From NCBI RefSeq assembly GCF_037975245.1, contig NC_092566.1, positions 3,470,001-3,534,000 of the forward strand: DNA of 64,000 nt. The letters run 5' to 3'. This document shows, in pieces, positions 1-12,863 of this stretch. The first letter of the stretch is position 1, and every line of letters begins with the position of its first letter. The notes beneath the pieces were generated by a model that ran no database searches, was not told where the DNA came from, and was given only the letters and a program-made list of their open reading frames with translations. This DNA is from Apostichopus japonicus (taxonomy: Eukaryota > Echinodermata > Holothuroidea > Aspidochirotida > Stichopodidae). The translations under genes were made by a program, and so were the position numbers.

Positions 1-1500
1 GAAAGCTGCGAAAATATCGTTAACAAATGTTGAATGAAGGATAGTTAGGGGAAATACATATCTATCACCCATTATCTATTGAAACCATTGTTTGGTGTAA
101 AATTGTTTCATATATTAATTTTCTATAGCAAATTTTCATGAATAGGATTTAAAAAATACATAAAAATTTGCTTGCGTTGACAATGACGTGAGTCACACTT
201 TTGCGCTGAGTCATAGGAACTAAATGTGTACTTTACTGTCCCATCATTACCCCCCCCCCCCCCCGTTTTCCCCTTTTTGTGTTTTTCCCCCTTCTTTTCT
301 CCCTTGATTATATCTCCCCCTGCAAGTTTCAGACGTTTAATTAGACCAATGCTAGAATTATGTTTGCTATATATTATAGAAAAATAAATGAGTACAAAAA
401 ATGTTGCAAAAATGGCGTCCAGTAGTTGTCGAATACTTGGTTATGAACATCACCTCATCTTGTGCATGCGCAATATATGCAATACTGGTACGTTGTCAGT
501 ATGGCGTTTTAAACACACACAAAAAAAAAAAAAAAAAAGCTTGAAATGGACGAAAATTAAAATGATTGTTTTCGTTTATTTCAAGTCCTACCATTTTAAG
601 AGAGAAACAAACAATTCCCCTCTCTAATGATCGGCGAAGAGACGATTGCAGCGAATATCGATTTAATCGTCATGAAAAAACAGCAAATTTGTATTTGGCG
701 TTCTTTCACACGATTTGGCCGCTAATTCAAATGGGTTCGTTACAGAAAAACAACTGGCAACCCTGCTCCAGACAACACACCGCAGGACGATATAACTAAT
801 TCTTTGTATTGCCAAAATCTTTTAATTCAACATTTGGCGCTTGTCTTTGTGCAGATAAAATTGACAAAAACAAACCTTGATCAAATCACGGCATTATACA
901 CAATGAAAACAACCTCCACAAAGGTATTAAAGTTGACGGAGCGAAAAAAGAGGTAATATTTCCCTCGAGAAATGAGATAATTTCGTAAGATTCACTAATT
1001 AAGTCAGTAGAGTATACCGTATTGTTACGTTTACCGTGAATTATCACGTAGTAGTGACCTTACTTTTTAGAAGATTGTATTTCTGCCGCGGTAATCTTAA
1101 TCAGTGGAAAGAGTATCTTATGAAGACGTTCTTGTCTTATTCTTTGCAAACTTGACAAGGGAGAAAGAGAAAAGAAAACAACTTCAGGGGGTAAGATCAA
1201 GTATGATGAAACGCTTACAATTATGGTAAATGAATATTCATGAAGTCATCAAACCGCTGGGGTTCTTCATGCGTATGATAATAATCTGCCTTTGTTGCTC
1301 TTCTTCTCACTTAGCTGATATGCAGCTACTTCGTGGTACAGGACTAAACAATAACCCTAAATTATGAGGTCTATAGTTCAGAGAAAAACCTATATGGTGA
1401 TAATGCAAAAAATCGTTGCAGTCATTCTTTTTTCTAGTGTATTTCCAGTGTATTGTAAAGGTATACGTATAAGTTTATAATTATCCGTTGACTTGCAAAC
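1..1500. other. No recognisable gene
   Basis: AT-rich sequence with C and A homopolymer runs (about 250-265 and 518-538). The short open frames at 388-799 have no coding character that I can see. Confidence 0.5.
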
Positions 1501-1501
<1 letters not shown>

Positions 1502-1544
<43 letters not shown>

Positions 1545-1567
1545 TACATATATATATACATATATAC

Positions 1568-1644
<77 letters not shown>

Positions 1645-1835
1645 TAAATACCTTGGAAAGTACAGCTGTTACTCGGAGTTTCACGCCCTTAGGGTGGCGA
1701 TCGTCAGACAACTACTAAGGGCGTGAAACTCCGAGTAACAGCTGTACTTACCAAGGCATTTACTTATATGTTTAGGCTCTGCTTTTATAGCATAGAGCAC
1801 TCTTCTTGCAGTCCTGATCCTTCCTTGTTACATAT

Positions 1836-1921
<86 letters not shown>
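1502..1921. repeat. TA microsatellites on both sides of the hairpin
   Basis: (TA)n with ca interruptions runs from 1502 to 1640, and pure TA from about 1832 to 1921. Confidence 0.95.
1641..1766. repeat. Near-perfect hairpin, 52-bp arms, embedded in TA microsatellites
   Basis: Arms 1641-1692 and 1715-1766 are inverse complements with two mismatches and a 22-nt loop. They flank gggcgtgaaactccgagtaa-type sequence. A TA tract precedes it directly and another follows at about 1832. It looks like a foldback or MITE end pair. Confidence 0.85.
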
Positions 1922-1924
<3 letters not shown>

Positions 1925-2539
1925 TTCGGCATTAGAGTACAACGTTTCTGTGTGCTATTTTTTATTTAAGTTGTTTTAAATTTTCCTTCGACGAGTACAT
2001 GGTACTTGGAACACGTACATATCATAATAGATAAAGCATTATATTTCACCTTTGTTGCCATGCATGTTAATTCAAAGCAACAAATATAACAAAGCTACCA
2101 ACAATATACCATTTTTTTATAAGCTTTTATACAGTAAATAGATCAAGAGCTTTCAGAAGCCCCCCCCCATCCTCCCCCAAAAAAGCTGGGGATCATTTTT
2201 CGACCTGTTTTGAGGGCCTATGTGCAAGAGTTAGTAAAATATGTCATTTTTATATCATAAAAATGAGTAACAAGTGTGAACCGATACGACTTGCTGTTTG
2301 GCATAATGCTAATGTACGATTAAATGTTATACCAAACATAGCATTGGGTTGTATTACTCATATACCCTGTCAATTCACAACGATTCACATGCTTTGCTTG
2401 TGGGGTAAATAAAGTAAATAAATTAAATTGCCAACGTTGTGTACACGTGTCACGACACTAATTGCACGTTATTTTGTACTTGAAACTACAAGTTTCTATG
2501 ACTTCAGTGAATTTCAGTTTTCCATGTTAGATAACAATT

Positions 2540-2612
2540 AATACGTTTTCTCTGCGTCGGATCATAACGGAGATGCGTTATCGCAGAGTGACGCCACTTC
2601 CGGTTGGAATTC
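2540..2612 (-). pseudogene. Decayed duplicate of the opsin C-terminal coding end
   Basis: On the minus strand this reads FQPEVASLCDNASPL, a stop, then SDAEK. It parallels YQPEVTSLSGNASQL...SDVEK encoded about 189 bp away at the end of the opsin's last exon (around 2741-2808). The shared DNA includes acttccggttgg at 2596 and 2785 and a similar gatgcgtta core. The in-frame stop marks it as a broken partial copy downstream of the real stop codon. Confidence 0.6.
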
Positions 2613-2726
2613 TCATTGACCTGCCGTGAAGTTGTGCAAAAAACGTCAAATTTTAAAAGACATCTGTAACATCATTGATGTTCAACTATATTCATTTATA
2701 TTCCCACTTGACAGCTAAACGAATGT

Positions 2727-5700
2727 TCAGAGCTCTTTCTCCACGTCTGATATCAATTGTGATGCGTTACCACTGAGTGACGTCACTTCCGGTTGGTATT
2801 TGAACATCATTGCTACATGTGTTCGAAACTTGCCAATCATGGCTGTGACGACGAGAGGGTTGAGGACCATGGATGACTTGGCAGCCAGAGGAGCGATCAA
2901 GACCAGAGGGTAGGGAACATTGGATGGTTCCCCGAATACCGCCCAGAGGCACACTACGGCAATCAGAGACCAAGACAGGAGGAAAAGAAACACCAACATT
3001 GCACCCATCTGTTGAGATTAAAAGACGAAAACAAACGGTTGGATTAGCTGGGATTAAGGTCGATTGAGGATTACATTGTAAGCAGTCATGTTACACCCCC
3101 CCCCCCCGAATAAAGACAAACGCATCCCCACACCACCCACCCTACCTCACATTACTATATCAAAATTTCTCAAAAGACCGTTAGACTCCTCCCCCCCCCC
3201 AACGATGTAACGCATTACACCCCCCCCCTCGCACAAAAATGGTGGGCGCCCCTGCTTGAAATACTTTCAAAATTATACCGTGAGCATTGTGGGGGTACGC
3301 GATCAACTTGATTACACTTACAATTGAAAAAAAAAAAGAGGTGTAAATAAGAATCAGTTAATAGGTTCACCTGTGTGACCTCCTTTTGATTGCACCATTC
3401 CACATTAATGGGGGCTGACGCCCCCTCGGTTATGGCGTTTTGTACCTCCACTCTCTTCGACATCACAGACTGCGCCATCCAGTAACACGTGACCATAACG
3501 GTCAATGGTACCACGAAGCAGACTGCAAAGAGTGCTACGATGTAAGTCACATAGTAGATGTCGTTATTATGATAATCGACAGCACAGCTGATGCCAGAAG
3601 GCTCAATATCGTATCTGGACCATCCGAGGTTAGGCATGATGGCCCAGAAAGAAGCATTGACAGCGACTACTATAAGAGCTGCTCCATAATGCTTCACATT
3701 TAGATTTGCGGCTACGGAGAAAAGCGAGAATTTGTTTTAGGGTTAAAAAATGTATTTACAAATGTATATGGCCTATATTATTACATAATTTTTCTTTGCT
3801 AATACGTTCATTGTGCGTAAGACTGAGGACACACACCCATCCCACACATGTGTGTGTGGGATGTCACACATACATCCCACACATACATCCCACACACATA
3901 TATAGACCCCGTTACTATACTGCATGCACCTTTTTTTTAACGCAAGTCTTATATATACTATTATCTTATATATCTTCCCGACTGCCGCCTGCTAAAGGTA
4001 ACAAATAAATGGAGTTGTAGGGAAAGGGCCATATAGTCAGTTAAAACCTGTGATACGTCTTGTCTGTGTATTGGAGTGCGACATGGTTTGAACCGGTTGT
4101 AACAGATACTCACCGATAGTCTTCCTGCAGATGACTACATACCGATCGATCGCCATTAATGTAAGGATGCCGATAACCGATATACCGCTCAGCATGCTAA
4201 TGAAGCCATAATAATTACAGCCCTTGGAACCGAATGTCCATTTCCCCACCAAACTTGCCCAGATCGTCAATGGAAAGCAGAGTGTAATCATACCTGTAGA
4301 TTGCAGTAAAAGAGTTAAAACGTGTATTTAATCTTTCGGACGTTTTCAGCATTTGATTGAAATTGATTTTTGAAGAAAAAAAATGGGGCTTACACGAATA
4401 AACTTTAGTGAATGTTTCAAATATATATCAACAATTCCATGAACATTTGTGACTCACCAATATCAACCAATGCCAGAGATAATATAAGAAGATTCGATGG
4501 GTTGTTTAGCTGGCGGAATCTTGCAAACATAGCAATGATCAGGCCATTGGCGAGAAGTCCTATAATTGCTGAAATAAAAATAAATAAATAATAATCAATC
4601 ATCAGAGCAAAATAAATTTATATCGTCATATTTGATTTTTGACTTAATTTTAAGCAGATGGAACATTGTCGGATTTGTCTTATCAGGCTTTGTGGGCGTT
4701 GTGGTCAAGTGGTTAAGGCAGTGGACTTGTGATCTAAGGATTACAGGTTTGAGCCCTGGCCAGATCATTGCGTTGTGTCCTTGGGCAAGGCGCTTTATCT
4801 TCAATGCCTCTCTTCACCCAGGTGTATAAATGGGGACCTGCGAGGTAACTTGTAAATATAGTTGCGTGCGCCGGTTTGTGGCTGCACCCTATGGGAAGTC
4901 CCCCGGGGGACACGTGGTTGTGGTGCACTGTGGTGCCCCAGGAGAGATTGATTGAATTGTGCACACTTTGGTGTGTGGGTGTGACAAGTTACCAATGACC
5001 AGGGGTTAAGTTGTAAAGTCATGTGAGGAGGCATTAGCCTCATACAAGACTGTCAACCTTCAACTTTAACTTTAACTTTGTTGAATATACTAGCCCAAAT
5101 TCAGTTCAAGTTCACCGGAAGGGTTTTTTTCCCATTCTGGAGCGAGTTTACACTCTGGAAAAATTTGATGAAAGTGTTAGCATTTTTTCAGTGTTGAATA
5201 ATGGGCTCTATCTCTACACAGTCTCTTTCTTCCGTCTAGGACAGTTGTTTCTTTGGCGGTTATTGACACTTAGTTACAATTATAATTGTAATGCAGACGA
5301 TACAATAAACAGTTTGAACCATGCAAATATCTGTGTGTGTTTTGTTACATAGCAACGGACAGGTTTATTGACGATTATCTGCAAACACCCCTTTCATTGT
5401 CAGTCAGGTGTATACAACGTTCAGTTGGTATAGATTTTCATATTCAGAGAGCGATTTGAAAAGAATTTCTTTTGAAAAGAATTGAACCACTCCTCTAGGG
5501 GGGACACCTTTTCAACTTTACATAAAACACAACATACAAAACAGTATATTTGTTGGCAAGATCTAATTATAGACTTTATTTAAAATCTACACATACCCGA
5601 GATACAAAAGGTGACGTCTACACTTTATATTTTCTTCTTGAGGCCTCCCCCAGAGCCCGGCCTATATGGGAGTCCGATTCAACCAGCCCAGGGCCACCCC

Positions 5701-8700
5701 GCCTTTATAATCCTGGACCGGATCCACCTCTGTCCCTTCCACAAAGGTTCATGCCTCTAAACCTAAATTAGTCGGGTGAATTCAGAACCCTCCGTCGGCC
5801 CCACTTTGTGAATTCCGTGCACGCATTGATCGTAGACGCCAGCATATCTTGAAAGTTTTATTACGGTGACTCACGTATTGTATTCCAGCTCATCCGTGAT
5901 AGACTATAACATCACTGTTTTGTTACGTTTATACATGCATGTATTTGTATATTAGATCCTCCTGCAAGCAGGAGCTCGCCAAGAAGCCATCATTGGCTTA
6001 TCAAAGCCGCAAGATGACCGAAGTCAGTCTCTTACATTCATATTTAACGTCCATGGTTATGAATTGTCAACAACTCTGTAACTGGACGACATACATTAAT
6101 CTTGGAGTGACTCGAACCAGTTGATTGGAAGGCACCGGCGTTAACCTCTGAGCTAACACTCCATAACCTTTCACTGCTTCTATGGTTTGTGATTATTTGC
6201 AACCGTTATAGTCAATGCTGGCCTACAGTAATATCGAAAGGACATTTTTAAGTTTTTGATAAAATTAACGTGTTTTTTTCATTATTAATAATATATGGTT
6301 ACAAAATAAGATTGAACACATCAATCGTAAATAGTTTCTAGTTGACCGAGACAGTAATGGGTAGAAGACGATGACGCACTCTAAAAAGATAAAATATCCA
6401 AAGAGGATACATTTTAGTTCTTAAATTCCATGATTCTTCGCTTCACAATTTACTTCCGGATATTTTTTTCTCTAAGCTGAAACACAGTTATCAAATCATT
6501 TTGATATCGCTTACGTGTATTGCCCGACAGCGTTTATGTAATCTTGTATTAATGTAATTTAACCACCTAATGTAACCGAAATCTCAACACAGACTTTTAC
6601 TCGAAATAATAATTTCGTTTCTTTGCCAAAGTGAACACAAGCTAAAATGTCTACTAATCCCCTTACATCTATCTCTTTGTTTTCACCGTGTTCATTAACC
6701 TGTCTGTATTCTGTGCGTGTTTTTGTCCCTTCTGTTACTGTTACTTGTCATTTAGCCTTTGAAGAAGATCCTGCTAGGATCGAAACGTCAGGCCAACTTA
6801 CTTTTACAAACAAGCTAAAACGTTTAAATTTGCATATTATTGAACGCCGAATGTATATATATAACCACGGGAGTTCTCGACGAGGAAGAAATGTTGGCAA
6901 CATTAATACTAGGAGGAGCTTATAAAAGCTTAATAAAAATTTAAACAAATGTCTATAAATAGTGGAGTTGACAACAACTGTTTTTTTTTCCTTCTTTTCA
7001 GGCCAGAAAAGAAAGAAGAATGAGTGAATCAAAGGAAAAGGAAACCAAGTAAATCTCAGAATTCTTACATTTTTAATAAGTACTGGGTGCTCATTGTGCT
7101 ACTTTTCTTCAATCAAATTAAATTTACCTACCAGGTGGATGAGGCATTTTACGTTGAACATAAATTTCTTTTTGCTTTTGATAAAGATTCGTTTAAACGC
7201 AAAATACACTGTGGCTATATATATAAGTGCAAAGCATATGGGCCTATATTTGTCATGGAATTATGTATAATTTTCATTTAGTAATAGAAAACCGCGGAAA
7301 CTTTATATATTTCAAGCAATGACACACACACACACACACACATTACGGTACCATACACACGCATTTACAATACAAGATTAGGAATTCTATATTAAGACTT
7401 CTAACGTTCGTGAAGTGTTTCTTGAAGTTATATATAATTATCGGTACTCGAGAGTATAAAGTACCGTATCTGTCGGCACGTGTACCCCAAAGCGTGACTG
7501 ACACCTTCTGGAAATTTAACAAATTTAGTTACTAAGCAACTTGACTTAATATTTCGATAAATCACACATATTCCGCTTCAACATTTTCCAGGTTAAAAAT
7601 TACCATTTTATCGCAGCAAAAGGTGTATACAATTTGAATGATTTCATAAGATGGGTTAATTCGTAACTGGATATGTCAGTGTATATACAGTACAAGAAAA
7701 TATTCCAACATAAATAGGTATCACCTATACAGCATATATGTATCTATAGGCGTTTTTTTAAATGTTTTTATCCATATATGATATATTACTTGCAATGCTG
7801 GTAAGGTACACAAGAGGGTGCAGGTTGATAAATAATTGACCAATGATTCTGAGAGTTCCTGAGCCCTCTTTACATCCATGACTTAGTGGAAGAAATGTGC
7901 GTGTTAGATATTACTTACTGGTTGTTACTGACGTAATTTCATGTTCGTTCGTTCAACATTTAAAAGCCATCATGGAGGGTATGTAGAAGCTAGTTGGTAG
8001 CAAAAGAAATACCGAACGGACAACTACAGCTGCCATAATGTCAAGAAAAGAACATTATTAGGTATAAGGTATAGCGAACGCGCAACACCAGATATAAGCT
8101 ACATGGCATCGGTTTTACCTATAGGGCGGAGTGGGGTCTGAGGGCGGGGCTCGAGGGCGGGGCTCGAGGGCGGGGCTCGAGGGCGGGGCTCCGAGGGCGG
8201 GGCTCGAGATCGGGGACGGCGCCACGGCTTCTGACTAGCGTTTTCCAAGAGACAAACAGTAGCGGAGTGCAACGTATTGACACATTAGGTGATATGTACT
8301 TTATATCTGATATCCCTAAAGATAGCTCCAAACACGTGATCAGTCCCTCATTGTTATACTATAATAATATTATACATATGCAAATTTTAGTCGCATTGAG
8401 ATATGCCTACAGAAGTTTGCGATGTAGGCCCGATATAACTCTTTGCTGATTCAAGTCCTGATTACACATAGCCTTATAGGAATGGACTATCCATACATTT
8501 CCAAACTAATCACATTAGACTTGATTCTGTAGTTCTTTTTCCCTTGTATAATATACTAAATTGTCGCTCCTGGATGCGTTATTGATCTCGGTAAAACTTG
8601 CAAAAGTTCCTTCCGTTGGGTTGACAAGAGCAGGTGATTTGTTGGCAAACTCAAAATATATCTCTTTCCTTTTCAGATAATAGTAAACAAATTAAGCCTG

Positions 8701-11700
8701 TCAGACACGGCTCAGCAAAGAGAGTAAAATATACGCCTGGGGAAATTTATCTTGTTGATAAATCAAAATAAAGAATATAGAACCTCAAGCGAATTTAAAG
8801 TCAAAGCTAAAAGTAAATGAATATTCCCCTGTTGACGATTGCATAGATTAAATGCAAATAATTCTCAAGCGGTTTGGAGACCAAGCTGCATTCTATTATG
8901 AATGCTTTGTTTCGATATGTATCTGTAAGAATCAGAAATTATATTTAAGAAAAAGCTAGCCAAGAATATAACAAAGAGCTTGAAAAGGACATGCGCTATA
9001 CATGAAAACTACTTCAAACAAGGTAATATCTCTGCATAAATGCAATATCAAATGTCCTTTTTCTTAGAGACACAAGACTTAAAGGATGATTTTAGACCTA
9101 TTTTCTGAACAACAAGAAAGGGAAAATTTAGTGCGATATATATTCCGATATTTTTTCGGTTTTCAAAAAAAAAACTCTTCAATGTCTAGAACTTTAAGGC
9201 TTTCAGTCCGTGCCTAAATCTTAATGACAGTCAGAAAATTCCATAACAATCAAAAATATATTTTTTTTTACTTCGTAGAAGCATTATATATAGCAACATG
9301 GACTATTTTTTCCATGACGTGTGAAGCCATATTGCAGTGTGTTGTTTCATGTTTAAGTACTAGTACACCAAGCCAATTTTCCCCATATTTTGTTCTTGTG
9401 TTGTGTGTGATAATTTCATTCAAAATATGTTGAGTTTTTTCGAAAATTTCTTTTTGTTTCCAAGATATACATACACATTTGAAGTGTTGATAAATCTGGG
9501 GAACTCATTAAATATGTGCAAACTATGAAATGGAGTGTTACGCTCATCAACATTTCTTATGTTAGGCCTTAATAAGTTTAGTAAACCCCAAATTACAAGC
9601 CCGCGTATATGTGATGTTCCTATTTTTCAATGAAGACAATAAATTATTTCAAAAAATCGCCTTAGGCCACAAACCTGTGTTCGGTGTCTTTGAAACGAAG
9701 GTTGTAAAAACAAAGGAATAACAAAACAGAAAATTAGGCAGTCTCTCCTTTTACATCATCAATGTACATAATTAGCTAATGTTTATTCATAATTAAACTA
9801 TAAACAAGAAAAGACTTGCAAAATGGTCAATCTTTGATGGATTTTTATGGGAGTTGCAGCTATTTCCATGATTTCTAATGCCTATTAAAGTGAAATCAAA
9901 ATAAAATAAAACTGTTAGCAAACTGCTTATCCACTAGATAGCCTGTGTAGGAGAATGTGTAAAAGTAAGTTGGCCTGACGTTTCGATCCTAGCAGGATCT
10001 TCTTCAAAGGATAAATGACAAGTAACACTACAGAAGGTACAAAAAACCACACAGAATACAGACAGGTTAATGAGCATGGTGAACACAAAGAGATAGATGT
10101 AAGGGGATTAGTAGACAAGGGATGGAGAGAAGAAAGAAAGAAACCAACAGGGGAAGAGGAGAGGTAGGAGATAAACAGTGTCCAGAGGGACAAAGAGAGG
10201 ATTAAAGTGATTAGGATAATGTTGTTCATATAGTTGTCCGTCCTTTAAGGTTTGCTTTGTTTCTGAGGAATATGCGCAATGGAGATATATGCTAGACTAA
10301 GTTCCAGCCACTTTGATAAATGAAAACCTGATATTTAAAGGTTCATTCCTCAAAAGATAAAAGTGGGACATAAGTACAATATTGCACTGATAGCAGTTGT
10401 TGTCTCTAACGGTCTGTCAAAAAAAAAGTATTTCTGTTCCTATACAGCAGTGATTTCTGACCATGTTTTTGAGGTTCGAGCAAGTCAACTTTCCTATAAG
10501 ATAATAAGTTCTGTTCTTTGTTGAGCGAACTATTCTCCTCAATGAACCGTTGATAGGCCTATCACGAAACCCTTAAAACACAAGTCGAGCTTGATTTTAA
10601 AGTACGACGAAAGGAACCGAAATGTTGGAAAGAAAAATCAATTTTTGCTCTTATATTCGGGTAGTATAGGCTACTATAAATTAAAGTATTCTGAGCTACC
10701 GGGTGTTAGTTCTTATAATGTAATGCATATAGTAATAATTAATTATTTTTGTCATTAAGGGGGGGGGGGGCTACATGATGATATAGTTTGATAAATTGTA
10801 ATGTTTGTTTTGAGCAACAAACTCTTGATGGGATTTGTAACATCGTCAGAAACTTGAAGAATTATACAAGATTAAAATACTACATCTAAACCATATCTAT
10901 ACATATATATGTTAGTCAGACGTTATTAACTACACAAGCCGCGTGACCGAGGACCAAACTTGTGAATTTCATTTTTGAAACAAACCCGGAAATCCACGAA
11001 GAATAAATGTTCGAGAAATATAGCTTGGTCAGTTTTCTGTTAATGCCAATTGTAGAAAAAGAGATATGAATTTTGACTACCTTTTTTCAGTTAGTCGGAA
11101 CTTTTCTTTCTTTCCGTTCAGGTTGGTCAATATGGACTGACTTCGTTAAAGAGTTTATTTTTCATATGAATAGCACATATTTCACTCGGGAGTTTCTAGA
11201 GCAACCGCCAACACTATTTTCTGTTGTGTAAAACCAGATGCGTATACAATATTGAGCTCACGTGATGTAGCCTTTTTTGGTATTATATCCCTAAGCAATG
11301 TAATAGTCAGGCAGACTATATTTTCTATTCTATAGATATAACCAATACTGTGGTAGGTTATGATATACAGCCTAGCCATGAGTCCTATATTTATATCAGA
11401 TACAAAGAGACGAATTTCGACCACATGTTGACATTTTTTTCTTTCCAGTTTACGATTGGTCTATATATAAATATAAGCTTTATTGAAACAAATATTAAAC
11501 AAATAGTAAACATTGACATATTATGAGTGTGTATCAATTTTTATGACAGATAGCATATACAATACATATCCCATAATATATTTGTCCTTTGTTCATATCC
11601 CTTCGCAACGTAATTACTATTGTTACAACGGTGCAGAAACCAAAACAAAAGATAAATAAAGGAGAGAAACAAATAATGAAGGTTACTTACCGCAAAGTAT

Positions 11701-11772
11701 GAGAAACACAGCGACGACAACATGTTCAGGTCGCTCAATTTCGTACGTTGTTTCGTTAATTTCCGTCACCAT
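2727..11772 (-). CDS. Non-visual opsin, peropsin/RGR-like, 5 exons, 331 aa
   Basis: Exons on the minus strand are 11772-11691, 4568-4458, 4293-4114, 3711-3371 and 3008-2727. All junctions are GT-AG and the frame stays open to a TGA at 2727-2729. The ATG at 11772 is the only in-frame start before TM1; an Asn-Glu-Thr glycosylation sequon sits at residues 6-8. Seven TM segments can be followed. Opsin hallmarks are the retinal-binding Lys282 (AAKSS, bovine 296), Cys90 and Cys167 for the extracellular disulfide, DRY at 114-116, and Trp251 (bovine 265). The bovine-113 counterion position is Tyr93, while Glu161 aligns with bovine Glu181. That pattern is known from Go, peropsin and RGR opsins, not vertebrate visual opsins. 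NPxxY reads NPLVV, so its Tyr is missing. These proteins bind all-trans retinal in membranes and act as photoisomerases or light sensors. Assignment as an opsin is firm; the subfamily is inferred. Confidence 0.9.
3836..3903. repeat. catccCACACA minisatellite in opsin intron 3
   Basis: cacacatacatccca units recur three to four times, together with a short inverted segment catgtgtgtgtgggatg. Confidence 0.7.
4692..5083 (+). repeat. tRNA-derived SINE in opsin intron 1
   Basis: The A-box-like TGGTCAAGTGGTTAAGGC and B-box-like GGTTTGAGCCC (4746-4756) form a tRNA-like head. A core with tgtccttgggcaaggcgc and cccaggtgtataaatgggga follows, then an (actttaa) tail at about 5063-5082. The orientation is antisense to the opsin. 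Confidence 0.75.
5940..6166 (-). repeat. tRNA-derived SINE, family 2 copy
   Basis: On the minus strand it reads GGAGTGTTAGCTCAGAGGTTAACGCC...GGTTCGAGTC, then a body with ggacgttaaatatgaat and gcgagctcctgcttgcagga. It shares this body with the copy at 24229. Confidence 0.65.
6653..6812 (+). repeat. Dispersed repeat family D, copy 1, in opsin intron 1
   Basis: It contains gaagaagatcctgctaggat, then cgaaacgtcaggccaactta. The GATCCTGCTAGGATC palindrome forms a small stem. Copies 2 and 3 lie at 9957 and 37076 in the other orientation. Confidence 0.75.
8141..8208. repeat. 13-bp GC-box array, five copies, in opsin intron 1
   Basis: AGGGCGGGGCTCG starts at 8141, 8154, 8167, 8180 and 8194. Each unit contains GGGCGGGG, the Sp1/KLF GC-box consensus. 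It is the most GC-rich spot in an AT-rich intron. Confidence 0.85.
9957..10205 (-). repeat. Dispersed repeat family D, copy 2, in opsin intron 1
   Basis: This is the same element as at 6653-6812, reversed, and it runs further through ggatggagagaagaaagaaa. It ends at the same point, gtaaaagtaagttggcctga. Confidence 0.75.
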
Positions 11773-12033
11773 TTTGAATATTCTAGACGGCTTTGATAGG
11801 AAACAAATCCGACAAGTTTCGGTGGCCTTTTAGCGCCAAGACTGCTCAGGTTGTCGTCTGCTCGTTTAGGAGCAAAAACCAGTTGTATGCTAGTACTATA
11901 CGTGAATTGGGAGAAAAGGTTTTTCATCGTTTAAGATTCTAAGGTTTCCATATGGCGTGGAGAGACAGTCAGTCATTGGATGTTGCTATGGAGATGAGAT
12001 CTCCTGTACAAAAGAGAGATCATCGGAGAGCAG

Positions 12034-12120
12034 CCAATACTCATAGCTAGTACAGTAACTACTGTTCATGTTCCGAACATGAACATGAACAGCAGTTACT
12101 GTACTAGCTACGAGTATCGG
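12034..12120. repeat. Inverted repeat with almost no loop
   Basis: About 40 bp of tagctagtacagtaactact...gttc is followed at once by its complement, with a 6-bp gaacat duplication on the right arm. It lies about 260 bp upstream of the opsin start codon. Confidence 0.8.
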
Positions 12121-12464
12121 GTGCGGAGAGAGACGGTATATGGGTTGCGGAGCTTCGCATTGCTGAATAGATTTTTTTGTTGACTAAGTGAACTCGTAAA
12201 TACTGCTTCTAAAATTTGTGTCCATCAGGGTGTCAAGAATGATGAAACGCATGCAAACTGTATCATGTACCAAAGGATTGTTTAGTTGAAGCCAATAGAT
12301 TTCAACACAATCCTTGCCAATATATAGGATACAATTATTCAGAAATTCTTTCCTTTACCTTGCTGTTACCTTTATTCAAACAGAAGCAATCGAACCATTT
12401 CTTGCAAAATTACGTTTCAGTATAATTGAAGCCTATTAACCCTATATTAACATTTTACTTTCGA

Positions 12465-12863
12465 GCATAGGCGTAGGAGGCGGGGGGGGGGGGGGCTGGG
12501 GGCTGCAGCCCCCAATCAAATATATTTGAAAAAAATCGGGCAATATGCTGGAATTTTTCGGGCACCTACGGTAATGAAAGAAAGATAATTTGCAATATGT
12601 TTTTCAATGGTTAAACTGATATTATTATTATCATTATTAATGTACCGACTTCCCCCATAATTCTAACCAGTATGGAAGTGTTATAACACGGCAAACGATT
12701 GTATGTTATTGGCATGCGATGTTATAACCGATGCATGCCTATATGATATGCACATTTACATGTTGAACGCGCGCGGAACGCGCGAACAGTTTTGGTTATA
12801 TTTTGCGATCAAGTCGTTACAGCCCCCCCCCCCCAAATCAAATTGGTCTCCTACGCCTATGCC
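12465..12863. mobile_element. Short TIR element with TTCGA flanks
   Basis: The ends GCATAGGCGTAGGAG and CTCCTACGCCTATGC are inverse complements, flanked by TTCGA at 12460-12464 and 12864-12868. The interior has a G-run and a C-run near opposite ends. A partial relative occurs near 33720-33775 (ccaaatcaaattgggctcc). Confidence 0.6.

Larger units (their letters stand above)
5084..11690. other. Remainder of opsin intron 1
   Basis: Apart from the SINEs, the family D repeats and the GC-box array, I see no exon. A short CA microsatellite lies at 7321-7341. The open frames in this span are short and of biased composition. Confidence 0.5.

Noticed and set aside
1390-1935. Several open frames of Tyr-Ile or Ile-Tyr repeats
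   Set aside because: They are translations of TA microsatellites on both strands with no other coding content. The same applies to 19147-19477, 22346-22637 and 36822-37205.
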